Both the position numbers and the translations under genes were made by a program. This document shows positions 1-6,088 of a stretch of 9,146 bases of DNA, piece after piece (positions within the stretch are counted from its first letter, which is position 1; each line of letters begins with the position of its first letter). Below the pieces are notes generated by a model that saw only the letters and a list, made by a program, of their open reading frames with translations, was not told the DNA's origin and did not search any database. Source of the DNA: Alphaproteobacteria bacterium (lineage in GTDB: Bacteria > Pseudomonadota > Alphaproteobacteria > WRDZ01); assembly GCA_009779595.1 (NCBI GenBank), contig WRDZ01000018.1, forward strand, positions 1 through 9,146, written 5' to 3'.

Positions 1-906
1 CATGCCAACCGCCGTGCTTTGCAGCTCGGTCGCAGCAGACGCGACGCTGCTGACTATACCTCCAACGCTTTTATCAAAGTCGTCTGCCACTTTTAGCATG
101 GAAGCTTTCTGCGCTTCTTTCATGGCCTCGACTTCCGACAATTTGCCCTTAAAGCTGTCAGTAGCCCGTCCTAAAGAACCAATCTCATCCTTCCTGGACA
201 TCACGTTCGGCGCGACGGTAAAACTGAAGTCATTGTTTTGCAGTTTCTGGATGTACTGTTCTATGGTTCTAATCGGGTTCAGCATGCGCCTTAGCAGTAT
301 GCCAATCGCCACGACCGCAGCAAGGGTAACCAGTATGGAAATCAAAAGCAGCCTGTATGCGACCGCTTTTATTTGCGCTTCGGAAATAGAAGCGGGCGTG
401 CCCAGGAACAAGATGCCGATTACATTCCCCCGGTCATCTTTTATCGGCCTATATATGGCATAGTAACGGACGTCTTGGATGGTGGCCTCTCCCAAATAAT
501 CCCTGCCATCCCTTAAAACAGTATCGTATATCGGACCGGCGGCAAGCCTGGTCCCCACCAAACGCCTGCCGTTTGCATCGGTAATGTTGGTGGACACACG
601 TTCGTCCCTTTGGAAGATGGTCGAAACCTGGCCGGTAATGTCCTTCATCATATCGGTATAGTAATAATCGCCCCGGACCTGACGGTCGCCCAGGAAAAGG
701 TCGCCATTTTCGTTAATATGGAACCTGCGGTTCAACGTACCGCCGCGGGATATGCTTTCGAACATATACATGGATTGGAGCTGACTCGTGCGGACGGAGT
801 CGTACATGACATTGGCAACAATCATTTCCGCGGTCACGATAAGCCCGCCGGACAAAGCCACGACCATACCAAGAACCCATAACAATATTTTCAAAGACAG
901 ACTCAT
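1..906 (-). CDS. Methyl-accepting chemotaxis protein, N-terminal part (3' end outside window)
   Basis: This is a transmembrane chemoreceptor that would pass ligand information to CheA/CheW at the inner membrane. The 302 visible residues show a membrane segment at about 6-26 and a periplasmic single-Cache sensor at about 33-180. The sensor resembles the Cache_3-Cache_2 type, with the stretches DANGRRLVGTRLA and GNVIGILFLGT. A second membrane segment follows at about 184-205, then a HAMP linker at about 206-258 and the start of the signalling coiled coil (FDKSVGGIVSSVASAATELQ), which is typical of alphaproteobacterial receptors. The methylation helices and the kinase-contact tip lie beyond the window edge. 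The ATG start is supported by a GGGAGAGG ribosome site four bases upstream. The gene is divergent from aas. The ligand cannot be told from sequence; Cache domains often bind small organic acids or amino acids. Confidence 0.93.
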   Translation of the reverse strand, partial: MSLSLKILLWVLGMVVALSGGLIVTAEMIVANVMYDSVRTSQLQSMYMFESISRGGTLNRRFHINENGDLFLGDRQVRGDYYYTDMMKDITGQVSTIFQRDERVSTNITDANGRRLVGTRLAAGPIYDTVLRDGRDYLGEATIQDVRYYAIYRPIKDDRGNVIGILFLGTPASISEAQIKAVAYRLLLISILVTLAAVVAIGILLRRMLNPIRTIEQYIQKLQNNDFSFTVAPNVMSRKDEIGSLGRATDSFKGKLSEVEAMKEAQKASMLKVADDFDKSVGGIVSSVASAATELQSTAVGM

Positions 907-927
907 GATACCTCTCCCTTAATAATC

Positions 928-991
928 ATTAATTATAATTTTGTATTAGAAAAGTTTAAAAATTTATTTATTTTAATATAATTAATTATAA
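928..991. repeat. 11-bp perfect direct repeat in the AT-rich gap ahead of the chemoreceptor
   Basis: ATTAATTATAA occurs at 928-938 and again at 981-991, 53 bp apart, which is close to five helical turns. The first copy contains the proposed -10 box of the chemoreceptor promoter. The stretch between them is almost free of G and C, so chance similarity is a real possibility. Confidence 0.4.
932..960 (-). promoter_or_regulatory. Candidate sigma-70 promoter for the chemoreceptor
   Basis: On the minus strand, TTTAAA (955-960) is followed after 17 bases by TATAAT (932-937). The predicted transcript would start near 925, leaving a leader of about 19 bases that contains the ribosome site. The surroundings are very AT-rich, so this is only a consensus match. 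Confidence 0.4.
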
Positions 992-1008
992 AACCGGACT
1001 GCCGCCAT

Positions 1009-1036
1009 TTGCCATAACATTTCCTTTTATGATAAT
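1009..1036 (+). promoter_or_regulatory. Candidate promoter for aas
   Basis: TTGCCA (1009-1014) and GATAAT (1031-1036) are separated by 16 bases, a fair sigma-70 match. The equivalent part of the second repeat copy is weaker: TTGCCA at 1072-1077 with 15 bases to GGTAAT. Initiation near 1043 would give a leader of about 90 bases that contains the downstream palindrome. Confidence 0.4.
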
Positions 1037-1105
1037 TAAATTACAGTTTGACGGAATAAAAAACCGGCCTATTGCCATGCCTTTCCTTTTATGGTAATTA
1101 AGTTA
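1009..1105. repeat. Imperfect direct repeat upstream of aas, period 63 bp
   Basis: A unit of about 35 bases at 1009-1043 recurs at 1072-1105. Shared parts are TTGCCAT, then TTTCCTTTTATG, then TAATTAA and TTA, with a few substitutions and one indel. AAACCGG also precedes both copies (991-997 and 1061-1067). The 63-bp period equals six helical turns. The repeat may have arisen by a local tandem duplication of a promoter or binding region. Confidence 0.7.
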
Positions 1106-1113
1106 TAACTTAA
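1098..1113. promoter_or_regulatory. Perfect 16-bp palindrome, candidate operator or transcript element ahead of aas
   Basis: TTAAGTTATAACTTAA is its own reverse complement with no spacer. It ends 9 bases before the AAGG ribosome site (1123-1126) and straddles the end of the second repeat copy. Its position would let a dimeric regulator block transcription of aas. Which protein binds it is unknown; the HxlR protein encoded downstream is one candidate. Confidence 0.55.
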
Positions 1114-1132
1114 CCTAACCATAAGGCAAAAC

Positions 1133-3355
1133 ATGAGCAAAACAACAAACACCAAAAAGCGGCGCAGGATTATGGCGCGTTTTTTTACGGCGCTGGCACG
1201 CGGGATTCTGCGTTTCGGGCTTAGACGATGGCTGGTGAAACGGCTGTTGAACTTCCTGTACAAGATTGAAATCAACGGCATGGAGAACTTCAAGAACCTG
1301 CCTGGAGGAGCGCTGATTGTGGTCAACCACACCTCGTTCCTGGACGCGGCGCTTCTGTGGGTTTACCTGCCGCGCGACGTGTTTTTCGCGGTCAACTCGA
1401 ACGCGGTCAACGGGTGGTGGACCAAGCACCTGCTGCGTTTGGGCAAGCCTCTTCTTATCGACCCGACGAACCCGGCAAGCGCAAAATCCATAATCGACGA
1501 GCTGAAAAACGGCGGCAGGGTGATTATTTTCCCGGAAAGCCGCGTATCGACGACCGGCGGGCTGATGAAGGTATTCCCCGGCCCGGCGGTAATAGCCGAC
1601 CACAGCGACGCGGACATACTGCCCATATGCATAGAGGGGCTGCAGTACTCGGCTTTCGGATATTTCGCCAAGCGCCTGCGGGTCAAGCATAAAGCCAAGG
1701 TATCGATGACCGTGCTGCCCGCCCGCAAGCTGAACGTCGGGGAAGATGACTCCGGGCGCGACCGCCGTGTTGTGGCCGTCGAGAAACTGCAAAGCATGAT
1801 GTGCGAAATGAAATTCCTGGCAAGCAACCTGGACCAGTCGCTGTTCGAAAAGATGGTCGACGCCTCGCACCTTGTGGGGACACGCAAGGAGGTGTTGGAG
1901 GATATCAACAGGAAACCCCTGACTTACAAGAAAATATTCACCGGGATTTTCGCGCTTGGAAGCCGGTTCAAGAAAGACACTGCGGCCGGCGAGCACGTCG
2001 GGCTGATGATGCCCAACTCGAACGCGGGGGCTGTGGCGTTCTTCGCCATACAGGCCGCGGGACGGGTGCCGTGCATGATTAACTTTTCCGCGGGCCGGCG
2101 CAACGTTGTCGCCGCCTGCCAGGTCGCCGGGCTGAAAATCGTTTACACGGCAAGGCAGTTCGTTGAAAAGGCGGACCTTGGGGAAATCGTCGAGGCCATG
2201 ACCGAAGCCGGCGTCCGCATTGTTTACCTTGAAGACGTGAAGGCTGAACTGGGGCTTGGCGCCAAGCTGGGCGCGCTTTGGAAAAGGCGCAGGCCCCTGC
2301 GCTATGCTGCGCGCACCAAAGGCAGCGACCCTGCGGTCATACTGTTCACATCAGGCTCAGAGGGCAAACCCAAAGGCATAGTGCTAAGCCACTCGAACAT
2401 CCTGGCGAACTGTTTCCAGGCAACCGCCATCTTCGACCTTGGGGTGCTTGACGTGTACTTCGGTTCCATGCCGATATTCCACTCTTTGGGGATGACCGGG
2501 TGCATGGTCCTGCCGCTTGTCACGGGAGCCAAAGTGTTCATGTACCCGTCGCCCCTGCACTATCGCATTGTTCCGGAAATGATTTACGAGTCGAATGCCA
2601 CGATATTCTATGGCACGGACACGTTCGTCAACAACTATGCCAAGGTCGCGCACCCGTACGACTTCCACTCGGTGCGCTATGTTGTGGCCGGGGCGGAAAA
2701 GGTGAAGGACGAAACGTTCAATGTTTGGTGCAACGATTTCGGCCATCGCATCATAGAGGGTTACGGCGCCACGGAAACGGCTCCGCTTCTATCCATAAAC
2801 ACGCCGATGCATTTCCGCAAGGGCACGGTCGGACGGCTGCTGCCGGGTATACAGGCGCGGCTTGAGCCGGTCGAGGGCATAACCCAAGGCGGCCGCCTGG
2901 TCGTCAAGGGGCCCAACGTCATGCTGGGCTATGTCAAGCCTGACTCGCCGTATGAAATAGTGCCGCCGGTGGACGGCTGGTACGATACCGGCGACATCGT
3001 GGAAATCGACGACGACGGGTATGTGAAAATCGTCGGCCGGGCGAAAAGGTTTGCCAAAATCGCAGGGGAAATGGTGTCCCTGCCCGCGGTCGAGGCCGAG
3101 ATGGAAAAGCTGCGTCCCGAATTCTCGCACGCGGCTGTGGCTGTGCCGGACGAGCGCAAGGGTGAGCGCATAATCCTGTTCACGACGGACAAGACGGCAG
3201 AGCGCAGCGCTGTTGCCAAGGACTTCCGCGCTGCCGGCGTGGGCGAGCTTAGCACGCCAAGCGAGGTGCGTTTCATAGAGGAAATCCCACTTATGGGTTC
3301 GGGAAAGACGAACTATGTCCTGCTGAACGAGATGGCGCTGGAGCCGACGCCCTAG
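1133..3355 (+). CDS. aas: Bifunctional acylglycerophosphoethanolamine acyltransferase / acyl-ACP synthetase
   Basis: The protein is collinear with E. coli Aas (740 versus about 719 residues). Residues about 45-200 form a PlsC-type acyltransferase with NHTSFLD (65-71, catalytic H66 and D71) and FPESR (133-137). Residues about 260-740 form an AMP-forming acyl-ACP synthetase with the nucleotide loop FTSGSEGKPKG (405-415), EGYGATE (542-548), GWYDTGD (615-621), RFAKIAGEMVSL (639-650) and a C-terminal GSGK lysine (K725). The enzyme uses ATP to load a fatty acid onto ACP and transfers it to the sn-2 position of lysophosphatidylethanolamine at the inner membrane. The basic N-terminus (TKKRRR, then an amphipathic stretch) may aid membrane binding. 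The ATG follows AAGG by six bases; an ATG at codon 14 is an alternative start. The E. coli FPEGR box has serine for glycine here. No lysophospholipid flippase gene (lplT) lies beside it. Confidence 0.95.
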   Translation: MSKTTNTKKRRRIMARFFTALARGILRFGLRRWLVKRLLNFLYKIEINGMENFKNLPGGALIVVNHTSFLDAALLWVYLPRDVFFAVNSNAVNGWWTKHLLRLGKPLLIDPTNPASAKSIIDELKNGGRVIIFPESRVSTTGGLMKVFPGPAVIADHSDADILPICIEGLQYSAFGYFAKRLRVKHKAKVSMTVLPARKLNVGEDDSGRDRRVVAVEKLQSMMCEMKFLASNLDQSLFEKMVDASHLVGTRKEVLEDINRKPLTYKKIFTGIFALGSRFKKDTAAGEHVGLMMPNSNAGAVAFFAIQAAGRVPCMINFSAGRRNVVAACQVAGLKIVYTARQFVEKADLGEIVEAMTEAGVRIVYLEDVKAELGLGAKLGALWKRRRPLRYAARTKGSDPAVILFTSGSEGKPKGIVLSHSNILANCFQATAIFDLGVLDVYFGSMPIFHSLGMTGCMVLPLVTGAKVFMYPSPLHYRIVPEMIYESNATIFYGTDTFVNNYAKVAHPYDFHSVRYVVAGAEKVKDETFNVWCNDFGHRIIEGYGATETAPLLSINTPMHFRKGTVGRLLPGIQARLEPVEGITQGGRLVVKGPNVMLGYVKPDSPYEIVPPVDGWYDTGDIVEIDDDGYVKIVGRAKRFAKIAGEMVSLPAVEAEMEKLRPEFSHAAVAVPDERKGERIILFTTDKTAERSAVAKDFRAAGVGELSTPSEVRFIEEIPLMGSGKTNYVLLNEMALEPTP

Positions 3356-3356
3356 G

Positions 3357-3680
3357 CTAGGCCGTAACCGTTCTTGCGCGATACGCTTGGTCCCACCGGA
3401 TAATCTCTTCAATCAGGGGGCGCAGGCTTTCGCCCAGGACGGTCAGGGTGTACTCGACCCGCAGCGGCATCTGCGCATATGCCGTGCGTATCAGCAAGCC
3501 ATGCTTTTCCAGTGCCTTAAGGTTCGAGGTCAGGACCTTCTGCGTAACGTCGCCGACCTGGCGCTTAAGCTCGCTGAAACGTTTGGTCCCGTCCATCAGG
3601 CTGTACAGTATCATCAGCCGCCACCGGCTGCCAAGCAAATCCGTCATTGTGCCTATTGCCGTATCGTGCTGCTTGTCCAT
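3357..3680 (-). CDS. HxlR-family winged-helix transcriptional regulator
   Basis: This 107-residue protein covers the whole HxlR domain: the core helix GSRWRLMILYSL (17-28), RFSELKR (34-40), a recognition helix around TQKVLTSNLKALEKHG (46-61), a wing with the conserved RVEYTLT (74-80) and a C-terminal dimer helix ending near RWDQAYRA. These proteins bind DNA as dimers and usually control a neighbouring or divergent gene. Here the divergent neighbour is fadL and the convergent neighbour is aas. There is no cysteine at all, so the thiol sensing known for YodB or HypR is not available. The ATG was chosen over an upstream in-frame TTG because AGGAGG lies nine bases before it. The stop codon is one base from the aas stop, leaving no room for a terminator. 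Confidence 0.93.
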   Translation of the reverse strand: MDKQHDTAIGTMTDLLGSRWRLMILYSLMDGTKRFSELKRQVGDVTQKVLTSNLKALEKHGLLIRTAYAQMPLRVEYTLTVLGESLRPLIEEIIRWDQAYRARTVTA

Positions 3681-3689
3681 ATCAGAAAG

Positions 3690-3695
3690 CCTCCT
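3690..3695 (-). promoter_or_regulatory. Ribosome binding site that fixes the hxlR start
   Basis: AGGAGG on the minus strand, nine bases before the ATG at 3680. An in-frame TTG further upstream (3719) would place this site inside the coding region, so the ATG is preferred. Confidence 0.8.
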
Positions 3696-3723
3696 GTTAG
3701 GTTTCCCTGAAGAAACCAAGTGC

Positions 3724-3753
3724 CTGAAAAGTGCCTACTTCACATAGTATAAT
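3724..3753 (+). promoter_or_regulatory. Candidate fadL promoter
   Basis: TATAAT (3748-3753) is a perfect -10 box. CTGAAA (3724-3729) lies 18 bases upstream as a partial -35 box. Initiation near 3760 gives a leader of about 50 bases that holds the TGTGAATA repeats and ends with AAGGA (3800-3804), seven bases before the ATG. Confidence 0.5.
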
Positions 3754-3790
3754 AAATTGGTATAGTTAGCAAGTGTGAATAATGTGAATA
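3739..3790. promoter_or_regulatory. Repeated TGTGAA boxes between hxlR and fadL, candidate operator
   Basis: TGTGAATA occurs twice in tandem at 3774-3781 and 3783-3790, a nine-base period. An inverted copy, TTCACAT, lies at 3739-3745 next to the shared -10 region. The arrangement suits cooperative binding by a regulator, for which the adjacent HxlR protein is the obvious candidate. Binding is inferred. Confidence 0.5.
3744..3772 (-). promoter_or_regulatory. Candidate hxlR promoter, overlapping the fadL promoter
   Basis: On the minus strand, TTGCTA (3767-3772) is followed after 17 bases by TACTAT (3744-3749). This -10 box shares bases with the fadL -10 box on the other strand, so the two promoters could not easily be occupied together. 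The match is moderate (four of six bases in each box). Confidence 0.4.
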
Positions 3791-3811
3791 TTTTTTTACA
3801 AGGACAAAAAC

Positions 3812-5062
3812 ATGAAACATATGAAAACGGCGGTTACCAGCCTTTCTTTGGTTGTCTTAAGCGCAAGCGGCGCATGGGCCAGCGGGTACCAGCTTAACCA
3901 GTACTCGACGACGGGCTTGGGGCGCGCGTTTGCCGGAGTCGGTGTTGTCGGGGACGATTTTTCGGCCATCGCGTTCAACCCGGCCGGCATGACGCTGAAA
4001 GGTTCCGGCTTCCAGCTTGGAGCCACGACCATACAGCAGCGCGCGAACGTCAGAGGTTCAGTAGATAGCCTCGGCCTCCCCCCGGACCCAGTAGGGCCTT
4101 ACGGCCGCATGCGCGTGTACCCCACCCTGCCCCACGGTTTTGCGCAATACAAGGTCAATGAAAACGTGTATCTGGGCATCGGGGTATTCAATTCGTTCGG
4201 ACTGGGGACGTCATATAATGCCGACTGGTTCGGCCGCTGGCACGGAACATCAAGCAGCCTTAAAGTTGTCGATATTGCCCCGGCCGCAGCAATAAAAGTG
4301 AACGACCAGTTATCGCTGGGCGCGTCAGTGATTGCCCGCTATGTACATGGCGACCTGAAAAACGAACTGATTGTCCCAGGGTCCGTAAACCGCATGGATT
4401 TGGACGGTTGGGAATGGGCATACAATTTCGGCGTGATGATTGAACCAATCAAAGGCACCCGCCTGGGCGCGGCATACCAGATGAACACCGCGCAAACTGT
4501 AACGGGCGTCCACTCCATCAGAGGAACCGGGGGCTTTCTTGCGCCCGACGTTGTGGACGGAAGCTGGCGCGGCACTTCGACAATGAAGCTTCCCGACATA
4601 TTCACCCTATCGGCGCACCAGAAAATCGGCGATAAATTCGGATTGTCCGGTTCAGCGCGGTGGACAAAGTGGAACGTGTTCGATTATTTCATACTGCGTT
4701 CGGACCGCGACCCGAACCCCATAATCATAGACGAACTTTGGAAAAACACATGGACGTTCATCATGGGCTTGGATTATTACCATTCGCCGGCATGGACGTT
4801 CCGCACCGGCCTGGGGTACGACCCCACGCCTATCAGAAGCCCGGAATACCGCACTGCGCGAATCCCGGACTCAAGGCGTATCTGGACGTCAATCGGCGCG
4901 TCGTATAAGTTAAACAACTTCACGGTCGACATGGGTTTCGCGCACCTGTTCATGCGTAAAGCCAGCCTCTATAACCTTGACGACATGACTAATTCGCGCA
5001 TCGATGCGCGGACCAGCAGTTTCAGCAATATGTTCTCGCTGGCGCTGCAGTACGACTTTTAA
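3812..5062 (+). CDS. FadL/OmpP1-family outer-membrane channel for fatty acids or other hydrophobic compounds
   Basis: The 416-residue protein has a signal peptide of about 23 residues ending in AWA before SGYQL. The mature protein opens with the FadL hatch signature (YQLNQYSTTGLGRAFAG, 26-42), and NPAGM follows at 56-60. The rest is alternating aromatic and polar sequence typical of a beta barrel, ending in phenylalanine (LQYDF), the usual signal for outer-membrane insertion. E. coli FadL is 446 residues, so the length fits. Family members carry long-chain fatty acids or small aromatic hydrocarbons across the outer membrane, and sequence alone does not fix the substrate. The presence of aas nearby favours fatty acids. 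The first ATG has AAGGA seven bases upstream; an ATG three codons later is an alternative. A strong terminator follows the stop by about 30 bases. Confidence 0.93.
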   Translation: MKHMKTAVTSLSLVVLSASGAWASGYQLNQYSTTGLGRAFAGVGVVGDDFSAIAFNPAGMTLKGSGFQLGATTIQQRANVRGSVDSLGLPPDPVGPYGRMRVYPTLPHGFAQYKVNENVYLGIGVFNSFGLGTSYNADWFGRWHGTSSSLKVVDIAPAAAIKVNDQLSLGASVIARYVHGDLKNELIVPGSVNRMDLDGWEWAYNFGVMIEPIKGTRLGAAYQMNTAQTVTGVHSIRGTGGFLAPDVVDGSWRGTSTMKLPDIFTLSAHQKIGDKFGLSGSARWTKWNVFDYFILRSDRDPNPIIIDELWKNTWTFIMGLDYYHSPAWTFRTGLGYDPTPIRSPEYRTARIPDSRRIWTSIGASYKLNNFTVDMGFAHLFMRKASLYNLDDMTNSRIDARTSSFSNMFSLALQYDF

Positions 5063-5092
5063 GGCCGGCTGGCACGGGTTGCCAAGGTTAAG

Positions 5093-5120
5093 AAAACGCC
5101 GGGAATTCCCCGGCGTTTTT
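5093..5120 (+). terminator. Intrinsic terminator of fadL, probably bidirectional
   Basis: AAAACGCCGGG (5093-5103) pairs perfectly with CCCGGCGTTTT (5109-5119) around an AATTC loop, and T5120 extends the T run. The mirror T run on the minus strand could also end the leftward transcript of the small winged-helix gene, which stops at 5142. Confidence 0.92.
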
Positions 5121-5141
5121 GTTGTAGCAACCCTAAATATC

Positions 5142-5372
5142 CTAATCCTGCGGTTCTTGTGGCGGGGTTTTCAAGAAATATTTCCTTCTGCGGCCGTTCC
5201 CGTCCTTGTCAATGACTCCATGTTTCATCAAGCCGCCTAAATCCCTTTGCAACGCAAGAGGGCAAATCTTCTTATTGAAATGCCTGTCAACATGGACCTG
5301 CAGAAGAGCTTTTGAAGCAGGGCTATGCCTGGATAAAAGCTGCAATACGGCGTTTTGCCTGTCGCTGAACAT
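5142..5372 (-). CDS. Small winged-helix-like protein of unknown function
   Basis: This is a 76-residue protein that I cannot place in a named family. A first helix (about 4-15, DRQNAVLQLLSRH), a second (about 18-28) and a likely recognition helix (about 37-51, CPLALQRDLGGLMKHG) lead into a wing (GVIDKDGNGRRRKYFLK, 52-68). This order resembles the winged-helix module found at the end of many Fic proteins and in DeoR-like regulators, but no effector or catalytic domain is attached. The tail is proline-rich and acidic. The ATG is chosen because a near-perfect ribosome site (AAGGAGGTG, 5377-5385) precedes it; an in-frame start at 5411 would swallow that site. It lies 110 bases after recR on the same strand and may be read through from that operon. 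A DNA-binding role is inference. Confidence 0.75.
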   Translation of the reverse strand: MFSDRQNAVLQLLSRHSPASKALLQVHVDRHFNKKICPLALQRDLGGLMKHGVIDKDGNGRRRKYFLKTPPQEPQD

Positions 5373-5376
5373 AAAA

Positions 5377-5385
5377 CACCTCCTT
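5377..5385 (-). promoter_or_regulatory. Strong ribosome binding site of the small winged-helix gene
   Basis: AAGGAGGTG on the minus strand is almost fully complementary to the 16S rRNA tail, with the ATG four bases further on. It decides the start codon and suggests efficient translation. Confidence 0.8.
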
Positions 5386-5482
5386 TTGGAACTGTCGCAT
5401 AAAAGTAACACCGGGCGCGCCGATTCGTCAAGGTGTTTAATTTATATAATCTTTTCCGGACAAATGCGGGTATTTCCAGCGC

Positions 5483-6088
5483 CTATAACCGCAGGCGCGA
5501 CGAGATGGCTGTTTGCAGCGTGTTGTCGTCCAGGTAATCAAGCTCTCCGCCGACAGGGATGCCGACAGCCGGCTGCGAAACCGTGACGTGCGGCGCGACC
5601 TGCCTTATCTTCTCGGCTATGTAATGGGCCGTGGTCTGGCCCTCGATTGTTGCGGGCAGCGCGATTATCACCTCGGTCAAGAGGCCTGCCTGGACATCGG
5701 CCTGGACGCGGTCCTGCAGCCGCTTTATGTTCAGGTCGTCCGGAGTTATCCCGTCGAACACCGAAAGCAGCCCGCCCAGCACGAAATACCGCCCCTTGAA
5801 CACCGCGGCCTTTTCCAAGGCCCACAGGTCGCTTACATCGGCGACAATGCACAAAATCTCGTCGCGCCTTAGGGCGTCGCTGCAGATATCGCACGGATTG
5901 CCAACCGTCAGGGCATTGCAGGACGAACATTCGCTTACCTCTTCCTGCATAAGGGTTATGACCGACACCAGTTCCTGCGCGCTCGTCGTGCGGTTCTTCA
6001 TCAGGTGCAGGGCGATTTTCCGGCCGGATTTAGGACCTATGCCCGGAAGCCGGCTGATGACGCGTATCAAGTTCTCAACCGTGTTCAT
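5483..6088 (-). CDS. recR: Recombination mediator protein RecR
   Basis: The 201-residue protein has the standard RecR length and order. It has a helix-hairpin-helix (about 8-30, SRLPGIGPKSGRK) and a four-cysteine zinc site (C54, C57, C66, C69). A Toprim domain spans about 78-170 with LWALEK, GRYFVLGG, DGITPDDL and ATIEGQTTAHYIAEK. The tail PVGGELDYLDD is typical. With RecO and RecF it loads RecA onto SSB-coated gaps during repair. The glutamate that usually follows CVV at the start of Toprim (CVVE in E. coli) is alanine here (A83, codon GCC). The gene overlaps the end of dnaX by 14 bases, indicating co-transcription and probably translational coupling. An in-frame TTG 23 codons upstream lies deep inside dnaX and would give an unusual N-terminus, so the ATG is used. 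Confidence 0.95.
   Translation of the reverse strand: MNTVENLIRVISRLPGIGPKSGRKIALHLMKNRTTSAQELVSVITLMQEEVSECSSCNALTVGNPCDICSDALRRDEILCIVADVSDLWALEKAAVFKGRYFVLGGLLSVFDGITPDDLNIKRLQDRVQADVQAGLLTEVIIALPATIEGQTTAHYIAEKIRQVAPHVTVSQPAVGIPVGGELDYLDDNTLQTAISSRLRL

Noticed and set aside
2..882. Plus-strand open frames across the left end
   Set aside because: They are antisense to the chemoreceptor, whose minus-strand frame is open to the window edge and shows Cache, HAMP and signalling motifs.
1115..1996. Long open frame of 293 codons on the minus strand opposite aas
   Set aside because: It lies wholly antisense to a clearly conserved Aas coding region, has low-complexity arginine-, histidine- and glutamine-rich sequence, and matches no family. 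It is a shadow of the GC-biased third positions of aas.
3681..3719. N-terminal extension of the HxlR protein from a TTG start
   Set aside because: It would include the AGGAGG ribosome site in the coding region, and the extra 13 residues do not resemble the family's N-terminus.
3740..3787. CRP/FNR-type site from TCACA and TGTGA elements near fadL
   Set aside because: The half-sites are in the wrong order and about 29 bases apart, which does not fit the TGTGA-N6-TCACA layout.
5407..5437. AACACC and GGTGTT inverted repeat around a GGCGCGCC core between recR and the small winged-helix gene
   Set aside because: The stem is only six pairs with a 19-base loop and no proper T run, so it is not convincing as a recR terminator or an operator.
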